A DNA stretch of 64,000 bases. It comes from Acinetobacter guerrae. GTDB lineage: Bacteria > Pseudomonadota > Gammaproteobacteria > Pseudomonadales > Moraxellaceae. The stretch is from positions 264,912 to 328,911 of the forward strand of contig NZ_LXGN01000045.1 of assembly GCF_009372255.1 (NCBI RefSeq). Direction: 5' to 3'. Made by a program: the position numbers and the translations under genes. The first letter of the stretch is position 1. Each line of letters begins with the position of its first letter. Below are positions 9,404 to 17,372 of the stretch, piece by piece. The notes below the pieces were generated by a model. That model saw only the letters and a program-made list of their open reading frames with translations, ran no database searches and had not been told where the DNA came from.

Positions 9404-9834
9404 GGTTTTTGCTCCTGCGCGGGTTGAAACTCAGACCATGCATTCAGACAATCAAATAACACTTGCGGAGACTGAAAACACATTTCCCGTGTTTGAATTT
9501 CAACGGCGACCTGCGTGGTATAACCTTTGGTTAGTCGTTTTCCAGTCGCTTCATCAAAAATCACATAATCAATTTTTAAACGATTTTCCCACTCTTTTAA
9601 AATCGCACGTACCCGAATTTTTTGCTCAAACTGAATACCCTGTACATAGCGTACATGGCTTTCAATCACAGGCCACGCATAACCTGAAGCCTGCATTTGC
9701 ATATAGTTATAATGAAACTGATCCAAAAGCTTACAGCGGGCGATTTCAAAATATTTCAGATAATGCCCATGCCAAACCACATTCATAATATCGACATCAT
9801 GAAAAGGAACTTCAATAACGACTTCAGCTTGCAT
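9400..9834 (-). CDS. apeK: Acyl-CoA/ACP thioesterase, 4HBT hotdog family
   Basis: A hotdog thioesterase of 144 residues, using the ATG at 9834, which has CAGGAG seven bases upstream. The longer open frame to 9897 lies inside the ammonia-lyase gene. The signature HDVDIMNVVWHGHYLKYFEIAR is that of 4-hydroxybenzoyl-CoA thioesterase/YbgC proteins, with the catalytic Asp and the following Tyr/Glu helix. It could release the finished or stalled chain from ACP or from CoA. It overlaps the preceding gene by 11 bp. Confidence 0.85.
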   Translation of the reverse strand: MQAEVVIEVPFHDVDIMNVVWHGHYLKYFEIARCKLLDQFHYNYMQMQASGYAWPVIESHVRYVQGIQFEQKIRVRAILKEWENRLKIDYVIFDEATGKRLTKGYTTQVAVEIQTREMCFQSPQVLFDCLNAWSEFQPAQEQKP

Positions 9835-11410
9835 AAGCTTGCTCCTGTTGCAGCATCCAATCCGTATTAGACAGTTCAAAGTTGGCAAAACGATCAATCA
9901 TTTGTTGTAATTCAGTTTGTAATGGTCGGTCTTCCACCACCAATGCAAAACTGTGTAAAGTCCAGTCCATAAATGCTCGCAGCACTGGCGAAAGCTGTTG
10001 GTTTAAGCCTTTTAAATGAATTGCCTGCACACTGGCACAACATAAGGCAGCGACCACTTGTTCAGTCAATACAATCACACGTTCGGCATCTCGTGCCGCA
10101 ATTGTGCCCATGCTGACTTTATCCTGATTGTGACATTCCGTTGAACGCGAAAAAATGGAGGCCGATAAGGTTTGTTTCAATGCTTCGGCTGTCCATGCAG
10201 ATACGCCAATTTGTACCGCTTTAAAACCATGATTTAAAGGTAAGCGGTCTGCTGTTGCACCTGTTAAATTACGCGGTAAGCCGTGATTCATTTTATGATC
10301 GACCAATTGCGCTAATTGCCGATCCAGTAAATCGGCAATATTGGCAATCATGATTTTTAAACTATCCATCGCTTGCGCAATATGTCCCCCATAAAAATGT
10401 CCGCCATGCAAAACACGCAGATTGATAGGATCAATCAAAGGATTGTCATTACTCGAATTCAATTCATTTTCAATAAATTGACGTAACCAAACTTTAGAAT
10501 CTTCAAAAACACCAATAATATGCGGTGCACAGCGTAATGAGTAACGATCCTGCAAACGCGGACTTTGGTGGGCTGTCTGTACTTCGCTTTCTAGCCAATC
10601 ACGTAATTGTGCTGCAACTTTCTGTTGCCCCGCATGTGGCTTTTGAGCAAAAAGCACTTCATCAAAATGAGTCGGATTCCCTTCCAATGCCAAAACATTT
10701 AAAGCAGTAATTAATGTTGCAGCATGGGCAACTTGCTCAGCACGTTTATAATTTAAACATGCCATTGCTGTCATGACTGCTGTTCCATTCATCAAAGCCA
10801 GTCCCTCTTTAGGGCGCAAAGTCAAAGGCTCGATACCTTTTGCTGTATACACCTGTTGGACAGGTACAATTTGACCTTGGTAATAGACATCTCGCTCACC
10901 GACCAATACCCCCGCAATATAAGAAAGCGGGGTTAAATCGCCGCTCGCGCCAACAGAACCTTCGGATGGAATGACAGGAATTACATTTTGATTGAGTAAC
11001 CAAACTAGACGCTCTAGTAACGCCAGTGAAACCCCAGAATAACCTCTTGCCAAAGAACATAATCGCGTAACGACTACAGCACGCGCAGTCACCAATTCCA
11101 AATTTTTACCTAAGCCACAGCCATGAAAACGAGAAAGATGTAAAGGCAGTTCATTAACCTGATGCGCAGGGACTTCAACTAAACAAGAATCTCCATAACC
11201 TGTTGTAACCCCGTAAATGACACCTTCCTGCTCTAATAATTCATCCAGAAAGTCAGCGCCTTTTTGAATAAAATCACGCCACGTTTGTTGTTGTGGTAAT
11301 GAAACCTGACAATAACCATGTGCAACACGCACCACATCTTCAATACTTAATGGCTCTATCCCTACGGTAATGAATTGTTCTATGCCCGTATTTAATATAC
11401 TGTTATTCAA
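9824..11410 (-). CDS. Aromatic amino acid ammonia-lyase (HAL/TAL family)
   Basis: A 528-residue MIO-cofactor lyase. The Ala-Ser-Gly that forms the cofactor is in GSVGASGDLTPLSY. Its likely job is deaminating tyrosine or phenylalanine to a coumaric/cinnamic acid starter for the polyene. The substrate-selectivity pair aligns by eye as Phe-His (LSRFHGCGLG), unlike Ser-His in histidine lyases, His-Leu in Rhodobacter TAL or Phe-Leu in PAL. I start it at the TTG at 11410, which follows GGACGAAGTAAA; the ATG at 11476 would overlap the acyltransferase by 65 bp. It has no hut-pathway neighbours, so histidine degradation is unlikely. Confidence 0.88.
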   Translation of the reverse strand: MNNSILNTGIEQFITVGIEPLSIEDVVRVAHGYCQVSLPQQQTWRDFIQKGADFLDELLEQEGVIYGVTTGYGDSCLVEVPAHQVNELPLHLSRFHGCGLGKNLELVTARAVVVTRLCSLARGYSGVSLALLERLVWLLNQNVIPVIPSEGSVGASGDLTPLSYIAGVLVGERDVYYQGQIVPVQQVYTAKGIEPLTLRPKEGLALMNGTAVMTAMACLNYKRAEQVAHAATLITALNVLALEGNPTHFDEVLFAQKPHAGQQKVAAQLRDWLESEVQTAHQSPRLQDRYSLRCAPHIIGVFEDSKVWLRQFIENELNSSNDNPLIDPINLRVLHGGHFYGGHIAQAMDSLKIMIANIADLLDRQLAQLVDHKMNHGLPRNLTGATADRLPLNHGFKAVQIGVSAWTAEALKQTLSASIFSRSTECHNQDKVSMGTIAARDAERVIVLTEQVVAALCCASVQAIHLKGLNQQLSPVLRAFMDWTLHSFALVVEDRPLQTELQQMIDRFANFELSNTDWMLQQEQAYAS

Positions 11411-11411
11411 T

Positions 11412-12335
11412 TTACTTCGTCCAAAAATGATAAAAATTAAACCATTGATACGGTGCGCGTAAGCAATGCTGCTCAAGCAAAGCTACATATTGTCGGGTCA
11501 CCGTTTGCATGGCTTGCATACGGGTCTTTCGTGGTAAATCGATGACATCTGCAATTTTATGAATATGCACTTCAAAATGTTGCTGCTGTCGATAACAAAA
11601 CACCGCCAAAACAGGAACTTTGAGTAAACTTGCCAGTATCCACGCACCCTGTGGCCACACTGCATCTTTACCAAGAAACTCAATATGTTGAACGCGATCA
11701 GATTGCACAGGCGCACGATCTGCCGCGACAATCACCCATTCACCTTGTTGCATTTTTTCTTCTAATAAAATGGCTGTTTCTAGTCCCAATTCATCGACAG
11801 AAATCAGATTCACGTCAGCTTGATCGTTGAGTTTTTTCAGAAAAGCATTAAATTGTGTGGCATGTTTTTGATAGACCAATACATTGATTTTCTGAGAATG
11901 TTGAGATTTAACAGCACGTAACAGTTCAATATTGCCAAAATGCGATACGACTAATAATGCACCTTTCTGGTACGCCTGTTGAAAATGCTGATGACCAAAC
12001 AACTGTAACTGTTGTTCAGGGATATTCCCGAGCCAACCTTCCATTTTATCCAAAATACTCATGCCAAATTGGACAAAATGCTGATAGCTATTTGCCCATG
12101 AAGGTAAACTTGAAAATGGAGAATGTACACCTGCAAATAAATGTAATTGGCGCAAATAATCAAGTGATGCCTGCCGTGCAGAAACTGCAAAAAGCCAGTA
12201 CCACATAATAATAAAGTACAATACGACCTTACATAACCAACGCCCACCCAAACGATAAAAATAGAGCACTAGCGTGAGCAGCCCCAGTCCACCTCGCTCT
12301 TTACGATCGCTCCAGTTAGAAGATTGGCGCTGCAT
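11412..12335 (-). CDS. LpxL/HtrB-type lysophospholipid acyltransferase
   Basis: A 307-residue member of the lauroyl/myristoyl acyltransferase superfamily with one N-terminal membrane segment (about residues 28-50) and the Hx4E catalytic motif HFGNIE. The C-terminus YQWFNFYHFW is typical of the family. It could transfer the aryl polyene chain, or a fatty acid, to a lipid or sugar acceptor. In other APE clusters the glycosyltransferase and acyltransferase can be one protein (ApeJ); here they are two genes 2 bp apart. Confidence 0.85.
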   Translation of the reverse strand: MQRQSSNWSDRKERGGLGLLTLVLYFYRLGGRWLCKVVLYFIIMWYWLFAVSARQASLDYLRQLHLFAGVHSPFSSLPSWANSYQHFVQFGMSILDKMEGWLGNIPEQQLQLFGHQHFQQAYQKGALLVVSHFGNIELLRAVKSQHSQKINVLVYQKHATQFNAFLKKLNDQADVNLISVDELGLETAILLEEKMQQGEWVIVAADRAPVQSDRVQHIEFLGKDAVWPQGAWILASLLKVPVLAVFCYRQQQHFEVHIHKIADVIDLPRKTRMQAMQTVTRQYVALLEQHCLRAPYQWFNFYHFWTK

Positions 12336-12337
12336 GT

Positions 12338-13078
12338 TTAGCCTTGTATTTTTTGTTTAATGAGTTTGGGTAAACGCCATAACATGCCAGCAAATAACCG
12401 CGCGTGTGCCTGACTCATTCCCAAGTTATCGCGCCAGACATGAAAATGAGAAATCCCATGTTCAGGATAAATCACAGGCGTTGGGACATTTATAAATTTG
12501 GCATTTTCCCACTTTAGACGGACTAAAATTTCACTGTCGAAGCCCATACGTGGTTGAAACTTTGCTTGTTTTAAAATTTTTAATGTTGGTGCTAAAGGAT
12601 AGATCCGAAAACCACACATACTGTCTTTAATATCAAAAGACAAACTATTAATCCAAACCCAGACATGCGTGACATATCGCCCATACAAGCGTTTTTTGGG
12701 GACGGATAAATCAAATACAGGTTGACCAATCACAACTGCATCAGGATGCTGCTGAGATAATTGCAGAAACTTATCGATATCTGTCCATTGATGTTGACCA
12801 TCCGCATCTATCTGCAAAGCATGGCTGAGTCCCATTTGCCCTGCATAGTTCAATCCAGTAATGACTGCCTGACCTTTGCCCTGATTATGATCATGCTCAA
12901 TTAAATGAAGCTGCGAATAAAGCTGATCCAATGCTCTCAATCGCATTGTACATTCATCATGACTACCATCATTCACCACAATCACAGGTAAATTATACTG
13001 ACTTAGAACTGCCATTAATTCGTCAAGATAATGCGGATGATTAAACACAGGAATAACAAAACCATAAGTTTGCATCAA
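12338..13078 (-). CDS. Family 2 glycosyltransferase of aryl polyene cluster
   Basis: A 246-residue GT-A fold enzyme like polyprenyl-phosphate mannosyl/glucosyltransferases. It has the N-terminal nucleotide-binding strand (VIVVNDGSHDE) and a DAD metal-binding motif (QIDADGQHQW), and no membrane segments. It overlaps the ligase gene by 4 bp (ATGA). It could add a sugar to the pigment carrier lipid. It corresponds to the glycosyltransferase half of ApeJ-type proteins. The acceptor and sugar are unknown. Confidence 0.82.
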   Translation of the reverse strand: MMQTYGFVIPVFNHPHYLDELMAVLSQYNLPVIVVNDGSHDECTMRLRALDQLYSQLHLIEHDHNQGKGQAVITGLNYAGQMGLSHALQIDADGQHQWTDIDKFLQLSQQHPDAVVIGQPVFDLSVPKKRLYGRYVTHVWVWINSLSFDIKDSMCGFRIYPLAPTLKILKQAKFQPRMGFDSEILVRLKWENAKFINVPTPVIYPEHGISHFHVWRDNLGMSQAHARLFAGMLWRLPKLIKQKIQG

Positions 13079-14751
13079 ACTGTCTCCTCATCCGAATCTT
13101 TCAATGCAAATAACAAACGACCTGATGCCAAAGTTTGCTGTACATCAGATAGCTCAAAACTCACTTTATGCTGTTTGCGCGTCAGTTTTAACTCAATAAC
13201 ATGATACGGCTCAATCAGATGTTGAAATTTAAGTTGTTCATAACCATTGCACCAATCTAAATCACCCCAGATTTGTCTGGCAAATGTCTGAATAAATCCA
13301 ATTTGCCCAACACCTGGATATATCGGTTGATTTGGAAAATGACCTTTAAAACATAGCAGTTCAGGCATAAATTCCAGTTTCAGTTGATGACATTCACTTG
13401 CTTGTAACTGCGACAGAACCACAGGTTGCAGCATCGGCTGAAACAAACTTTTTAAATAATGTTTATCCAATTTTGACTGAGTGTTTTGTGGAAGCTCTGT
13501 CAAAAATCGCCATAAACGGGGAATTGCGATATTTTCCAAGCCATCACGTAATTGTTGTTTTATCTCAGATACAAATGCGTGTTTACCTATGCATTGTAAC
13601 TGTTGACGTGCGGCATCGTGCAAAACCACAATACACGCCAAAAACTGACGCTGTTCCTGCTCTACCAATAAAGCATGACATTGTTTTACCGCTGGTAATG
13701 TTTGAATCGTTTGCTCAATCGCATCCAAACTCAGACGTTTTTCTTCCAGCTTGATCAAACGATCGGCACGACCCAATAATTTAAATCCAGTTTTTGGGTT
13801 ATTGGCATTTCCCCATTCTGCCAGATCCCCAGTTTCAATCCAGTCAGAACAAAAGGCGTGTTCAGTTTGTACATTTAAAAGCTGTTGATGAATTTCAATA
13901 TTCACATCCGCAAAGGCTTGCCATGCACTTTCATCTTCAGTTCGATAGGCAATTCCACCCGTCTCTGAACTTCCTAAAATCTCAGTAATCGTATAATTGA
14001 GTAAGGGTCGAACACCATTTTCCAATTTTCCGCCAGAAGAAAATACGGCCTGACTATCTACGAGTTTGATATCAAACGTCCAGCGTTTGAGTAAAGCAGG
14101 ACTAGAAATCACATAGTTTTGCAGTCCAAATTCAGCAAAATGTTTTTGTATGGCAATCACATCTTCTGGAAAAACCAGTTGAGGACTAAAAAAACTTCGT
14201 CCAGTAAATAATGGCCAGAGCACTTTAAACAATAAACCATAAATATGCTGATGACTGACCGTAGCCAATGCAATGACTTGTTCAGTTAAGCAAAATGTCT
14301 GATCGAGTCCATGCACTTCTTTAAACAATTGCGCTAAAGTGCGTTCAATACGTTTGGGTTCACCCGTTGAACCAGAAGTGTAAAAATCGATCTGCGCTTG
14401 TTCAAGAAAATTCTGACTAAAATCAAGTACAAAATTCGAGTTTACTTCAGTAAAAGTCTGACGTGATAAAAAATAAATATTTTGTTCAGCTAAATTTTGT
14501 TCAAGTTGTGCCACCCGATGTGGAGGCAACACGATCCTTTTCTTTGCTTGAAGTGCTGCAAACAATAACACCAGAAACTCGTAACTATCTTGATGCCAAA
14601 GCGCCCAGATGGATTCAGGTCGTAAAGAAAGCCATTGCGCTTGCTGCGACACATCTTGCCAAAATGCAGCAAAAGAAATTTGCTGTTGGTCAACGGTAAT
14701 CGCTAAGGTCTGTTGTGACTGAATAAATGGATTAAAGGAATTGTTCATCAT
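13075..14751 (-). CDS. apeH: Acyl/aryl-AMP ligase fused to FabZ-like dehydratase
   Basis: A 558-residue two-domain protein. Residues 1 to about 420 form an ANL ligase with the phosphate loop DFYTSGSTGEPKR, the ETGG region and the hinge GRADRLIKLEEKR; it should activate the aryl starter acid and load it on an ACP. The last 130 or so residues are a hotdog domain with FKGHFPNQPIYPGVGQ, the catalytic-His motif of FabA/FabZ and ApeI. Published APE clusters encode these as ApeH and ApeI, so this looks like an apeH-apeI fusion. It overlaps apeG by 20 bp. The hinge lysine suggests a functional ligase. Confidence 0.88.
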   Translation of the reverse strand: MMNNSFNPFIQSQQTLAITVDQQQISFAAFWQDVSQQAQWLSLRPESIWALWHQDSYEFLVLLFAALQAKKRIVLPPHRVAQLEQNLAEQNIYFLSRQTFTEVNSNFVLDFSQNFLEQAQIDFYTSGSTGEPKRIERTLAQLFKEVHGLDQTFCLTEQVIALATVSHQHIYGLLFKVLWPLFTGRSFFSPQLVFPEDVIAIQKHFAEFGLQNYVISSPALLKRWTFDIKLVDSQAVFSSGGKLENGVRPLLNYTITEILGSSETGGIAYRTEDESAWQAFADVNIEIHQQLLNVQTEHAFCSDWIETGDLAEWGNANNPKTGFKLLGRADRLIKLEEKRLSLDAIEQTIQTLPAVKQCHALLVEQEQRQFLACIVVLHDAARQQLQCIGKHAFVSEIKQQLRDGLENIAIPRLWRFLTELPQNTQSKLDKHYLKSLFQPMLQPVVLSQLQASECHQLKLEFMPELLCFKGHFPNQPIYPGVGQIGFIQTFARQIWGDLDWCNGYEQLKFQHLIEPYHVIELKLTRKQHKVSFELSDVQQTLASGRLLFALKDSDEETV

Positions 14752-15295
14752 TATTGTTTAAACGCTGATGGCGTTTTCTTAAAATAAATTCACCAAGTAA
14801 AAGAATGCCCATGAGGACATAAGAAATAAAGCCATTATATAACACCCAAATCTGGGTCGGTGCATAAACAATCGTACACCAAGCCATAGCTGCATTGAAT
14901 AGAAAAAAACCACACCAGACTATGGTGACTTTTCGCGTCCATTGTACTCCCGACTCAGGTAAATTGGGCTGCATGATTCGTGCGAAACGCTCAATCATGG
15001 AAGGTGGTCGCCATAAGGTCGATGCAAATATACCCAAAGCTCCCAGACTCATCAGAACTGGATAAAATTTAAGCCATGCATGATCATTCAACATCACGCT
15101 TAAACCACCACATAAAATGGCAAACATAGAAAGTGGCCATAATAATGCATTGGATTTAAACACAAGGCGTGACATACCCACCGCCACCAGCAATATACTG
15201 ACGGCAAAAAAATGACCGTGGGATAGACTCCAACCCACAATAAAAGGATAAGCGATAAAAAAAATCGCTGTTATCCATTTCAAAAAGTGATTCAT
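14732..15295 (-). CDS. apeG: Integral membrane protein of aryl polyene cluster (COG4648-like)
   Basis: A 187-residue protein with about six hydrophobic segments spread along its length and a basic tail. It matches the small membrane protein that lies between the ACPs and the ligase in APE clusters. No catalytic motif is visible. Its start overlaps the end of the second ACP by 1 bp. It may anchor the biosynthetic complex at the inner membrane; this is inferred only from position. Confidence 0.75.
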   Translation of the reverse strand: MNHFLKWITAIFFIAYPFIVGWSLSHGHFFAVSILLVAVGMSRLVFKSNALLWPLSMFAILCGGLSVMLNDHAWLKFYPVLMSLGALGIFASTLWRPPSMIERFARIMQPNLPESGVQWTRKVTIVWCGFFLFNAAMAWCTIVYAPTQIWVLYNGFISYVLMGILLLGEFILRKRHQRLNNNDEQFL

Positions 15296-15540
15296 TAAGC
15301 TGTCATATTCTGAATAACAGTCACAACATCGTGCACTGTTTTGACATTTTTAAAGTCCTCAGGTTTCACCTGTTTACCTGTCAACTCTTTAATTTTTACG
15401 ATTAAATCCACTGCATCAATACTATCAACATCCAGATCCGAATATAGATTGGATTCTAATTGGATTGTTTCAGGCTCAATTTCAAATAAATCCTGCATCC
15501 ATTCACGTAAGGTCGAAAGAATGTGTTCCTGACTTAACAT
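15295..15540 (-). CDS. apeF: Acyl carrier protein (second)
   Basis: An 81-residue acidic carrier protein. The phosphopantetheine site is Ser40 in DLDVDSIDAVDL. Helices before and after have the spacing usual for type II ACPs. It follows the first ACP by 9 bp. Two ACPs let the pathway separate loading from elongation, as shown in characterised APE systems; which one does which here is not visible. Confidence 0.92.
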   Translation of the reverse strand: MLSQEHILSTLREWMQDLFEIEPETIQLESNLYSDLDVDSIDAVDLIVKIKELTGKQVKPEDFKNVKTVHDVVTVIQNMTA

Positions 15541-15549
15541 AGCTACCTC

Positions 15550-15810
15550 TTATACTTTTTGTTGAGCTTCAACCAAAGTCACTAGACTTTGAATTGAGCG
15601 AAAATGCTGTTTGGTCTCATCCGATTCAGCATTTAAATGAATGTTGTAACGTTTTTTGAGGGCAAGCCCTAACTCCAAAGCGTCTATTGAATCTAGCCCT
15701 AGTCCCTCTCCAAATAATGGTGCCTGATCATCAATATCCTGAACGGTGATGTCTTCAAGTGCTAAAACATCAATAATCATTTGTTTTAATTCGTTGGCCA
15801 AATTGCTCAT
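15550..15810 (-). CDS. apeE: Acyl carrier protein (first)
   Basis: An 86-residue carrier protein with Ser41 in LGLDSIDALELG as the 4'-phosphopantetheine site. Its DSID motif and acidic recognition helix are intact. It overlaps the acyltransferase stop by 4 bp. The product of the terminal phosphopantetheinyl transferase gene probably modifies both ACPs. Confidence 0.92.
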   Translation of the reverse strand: MSNLANELKQMIIDVLALEDITVQDIDDQAPLFGEGLGLDSIDALELGLALKKRYNIHLNAESDETKQHFRSIQSLVTLVEAQQKV

Positions 15811-16604
15811 TTAGATAACTCTTGCTTAAAAAATTGCTGTAAATACTGATTGAGAGCGCGGACATTTTTAGGACTGACCGTCAAATCAGAAAGTACCTCT
15901 GAAATATGGATGGCATCCAAAATTTTAATCTCAATTAGAAAGGGCTTCGCAGGAATGTGATACCACTTTTCATTTTTGGTTAAAGTTGTGGGTGTGCAAC
16001 GAATCAACACAGGTCGAATCGGAACATCGGCACGAATTGCAATATTGGCAGCGCCACGCTGAAACTCATTAATCTGTTCATCTTTTTGTGTCCTCGTTCC
16101 TTCAGGAAAAATGATTAACGATGCCGCATTATCTTGCTGTAAGCTTGTAACACAATCATGGATAAATTGATTAGATCCTGCATTTAAAACGTAACCCGCG
16201 CTGCGCACAGGGCCTCGTGTAAATGGATTTGACCAGAGCGACTGCTTTACCACGCAATTGGCTTGTTGCATCAATCCAATTAAAACCACAACATCAATTA
16301 AAGTCGGATGATTAGCGATTACTAATTCTTGTCGACTTTGCTGTAATTTTTCCAAACCCTCAACCGAATAAGTCATAATGCCCAACTTGACCATCATTTC
16401 GGTAAAGCCTTTAAAACTGGTACGAATCACCTGTTGAGCACGTTGTCGACGAGTCGCCTGATCCTGCGCAGTTAAATTTACCAAAGGTGCAACCACAGTC
16501 GCGATTGCCACGCCCCCAATACCAAAACTGGCAAAACTGAAACCTGTTGCTGCAACACGCCAAATATAATTGATCTTATTTTTTAATGATGCTTTGTTTA
16601 ACAT
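15807..16604 (-). CDS. apeD: 1-acylglycerol-3-phosphate acyltransferase-like protein
   Basis: A PlsC-family acyltransferase of 265 residues. It has an N-terminal membrane segment (about residues 15-40), the Hx4D motif in NHPTLID and the FPEGTRT motif, so the catalytic core is complete. The start at 16604 has AGGA eight bases upstream and shares ATGTTAA with the end of apeC. ATGs at 16613 and 16622 are alternatives. It may move the polyene chain to a glycerol-based acceptor. Confidence 0.85.
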   Translation of the reverse strand: MLNKASLKNKINYIWRVAATGFSFASFGIGGVAIATVVAPLVNLTAQDQATRRQRAQQVIRTSFKGFTEMMVKLGIMTYSVEGLEKLQQSRQELVIANHPTLIDVVVLIGLMQQANCVVKQSLWSNPFTRGPVRSAGYVLNAGSNQFIHDCVTSLQQDNAASLIIFPEGTRTQKDEQINEFQRGAANIAIRADVPIRPVLIRCTPTTLTKNEKWYHIPAKPFLIEIKILDAIHISEVLSDLTVSPKNVRALNQYLQQFFKQELSK

Positions 16605-17209
16605 TTTTGCCATCCTAGCCATTCTGTTTGATGCTCATCTTGCCAGAAGGAATAAAAACTGAGCGCGTCAATATGTTGAGTCTGTTCAACTGTACTCAAC
16701 TCAGCATTGGCATGTTCCAGACTGACTAAAGTCGATATAGCAAACGGCTCAAAATGTCGTCGATCCTGATAAATTTCAGGTAATGGCGCGTCATAATAAA
16801 CCACTAAAACAGTTTTAATCTGAGGCTGACTTTTTAAAATAGCATAGGCTTCGATCATTGCTTCTGACCAACCGCTACTTAAACTGGTCGAAATGGTATC
16901 GTCTTTACACAAAATAGAATAAAGACCAGCAATTGCATTATGAACCGAAGTCGAAAATTGCGTAGGTGATGGCATTTGATTGGTCAAAACATCTTGTAAA
17001 ATACCTAATGTTTTGACTTCATCGCCATACTGAGAAGCCCATACAATATAATCTACAGATTGCTGCCCCAGAGTTTGCACGGCGGCATTTATCGCCAATT
17101 TTGCCAAAGGCGAAAGTCGCCTGCGCTGCATGGCAGGCAAAGACTCTAGCGCGGTACACTCTTGTTGTGTACAGCACAATCGAAGCGCTGAGAGATGAAA
17201 TCTGATCAT
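16598..17209 (-). CDS. apeC: Beta-ketoacyl synthase-like protein, short (chain-length-factor type)
   Basis: A 203-residue protein matching the N-terminal ketoacyl-synthase family PF13723, about half the length of a full ketosynthase. The region around TSVHNAIAGLYS corresponds to the fold but has no active-site Cys, so it is not a free-standing condensing enzyme. In studied systems ApeC pairs with ApeO as a chain-length factor-like partner. It is the first gene of the operon, 37 bp downstream of a predicted transcription start. Confidence 0.82.
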   Translation of the reverse strand: MIRFHLSALRLCCTQQECTALESLPAMQRRRLSPLAKLAINAAVQTLGQQSVDYIVWASQYGDEVKTLGILQDVLTNQMPSPTQFSTSVHNAIAGLYSILCKDDTISTSLSSGWSEAMIEAYAILKSQPQIKTVLVVYYDAPLPEIYQDRRHFEPFAISTLVSLEHANAELSTVEQTQHIDALSFYSFWQDEHQTEWLGWQKC

Positions 17210-17246
17210 GCTGAACGCGAGCCTATGACAAAAGGGGAATAAATTG

Positions 17247-17281
17247 GTGCAAAATTATAGCACCAGTCTTCAAATTAACAA
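17247..17281 (-). promoter_or_regulatory. Predicted promoter of the aryl polyene operon, with inverted repeat over the -10
   Basis: On the minus strand, TTGTTA (17276-17281) and TATAAT (17254-17259) are separated by 16 bp. A TG one base before the -10 makes it an extended -10 site. The -10 sits between the arms TGGTGC and GCACCA (17245-17250 and 17260-17265), a possible operator. The predicted start is near 17247, about 37 bases before the apeC ATG. Confidence 0.65.
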
Positions 17282-17329
17282 AAAATTACATTTTAACTGA
17301 AATAACAACAAGATACAGTGCTTATAAAT

Positions 17330-17362
17330 AAAAAACCCCGAAATTGGATCGGGGTTTTTTAT
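17330..17362 (-). terminator. Bidirectional-looking terminator after der
   Basis: AAAACCCCGA and TCGGGGTTTT pair across a 7-base loop, with T/A tracts on both flanks. It lies 11 bases after the der stop and just upstream of the APE promoter, insulating the two units. Confidence 0.88.
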
Positions 17363-17372
17363 TATGCACAAT

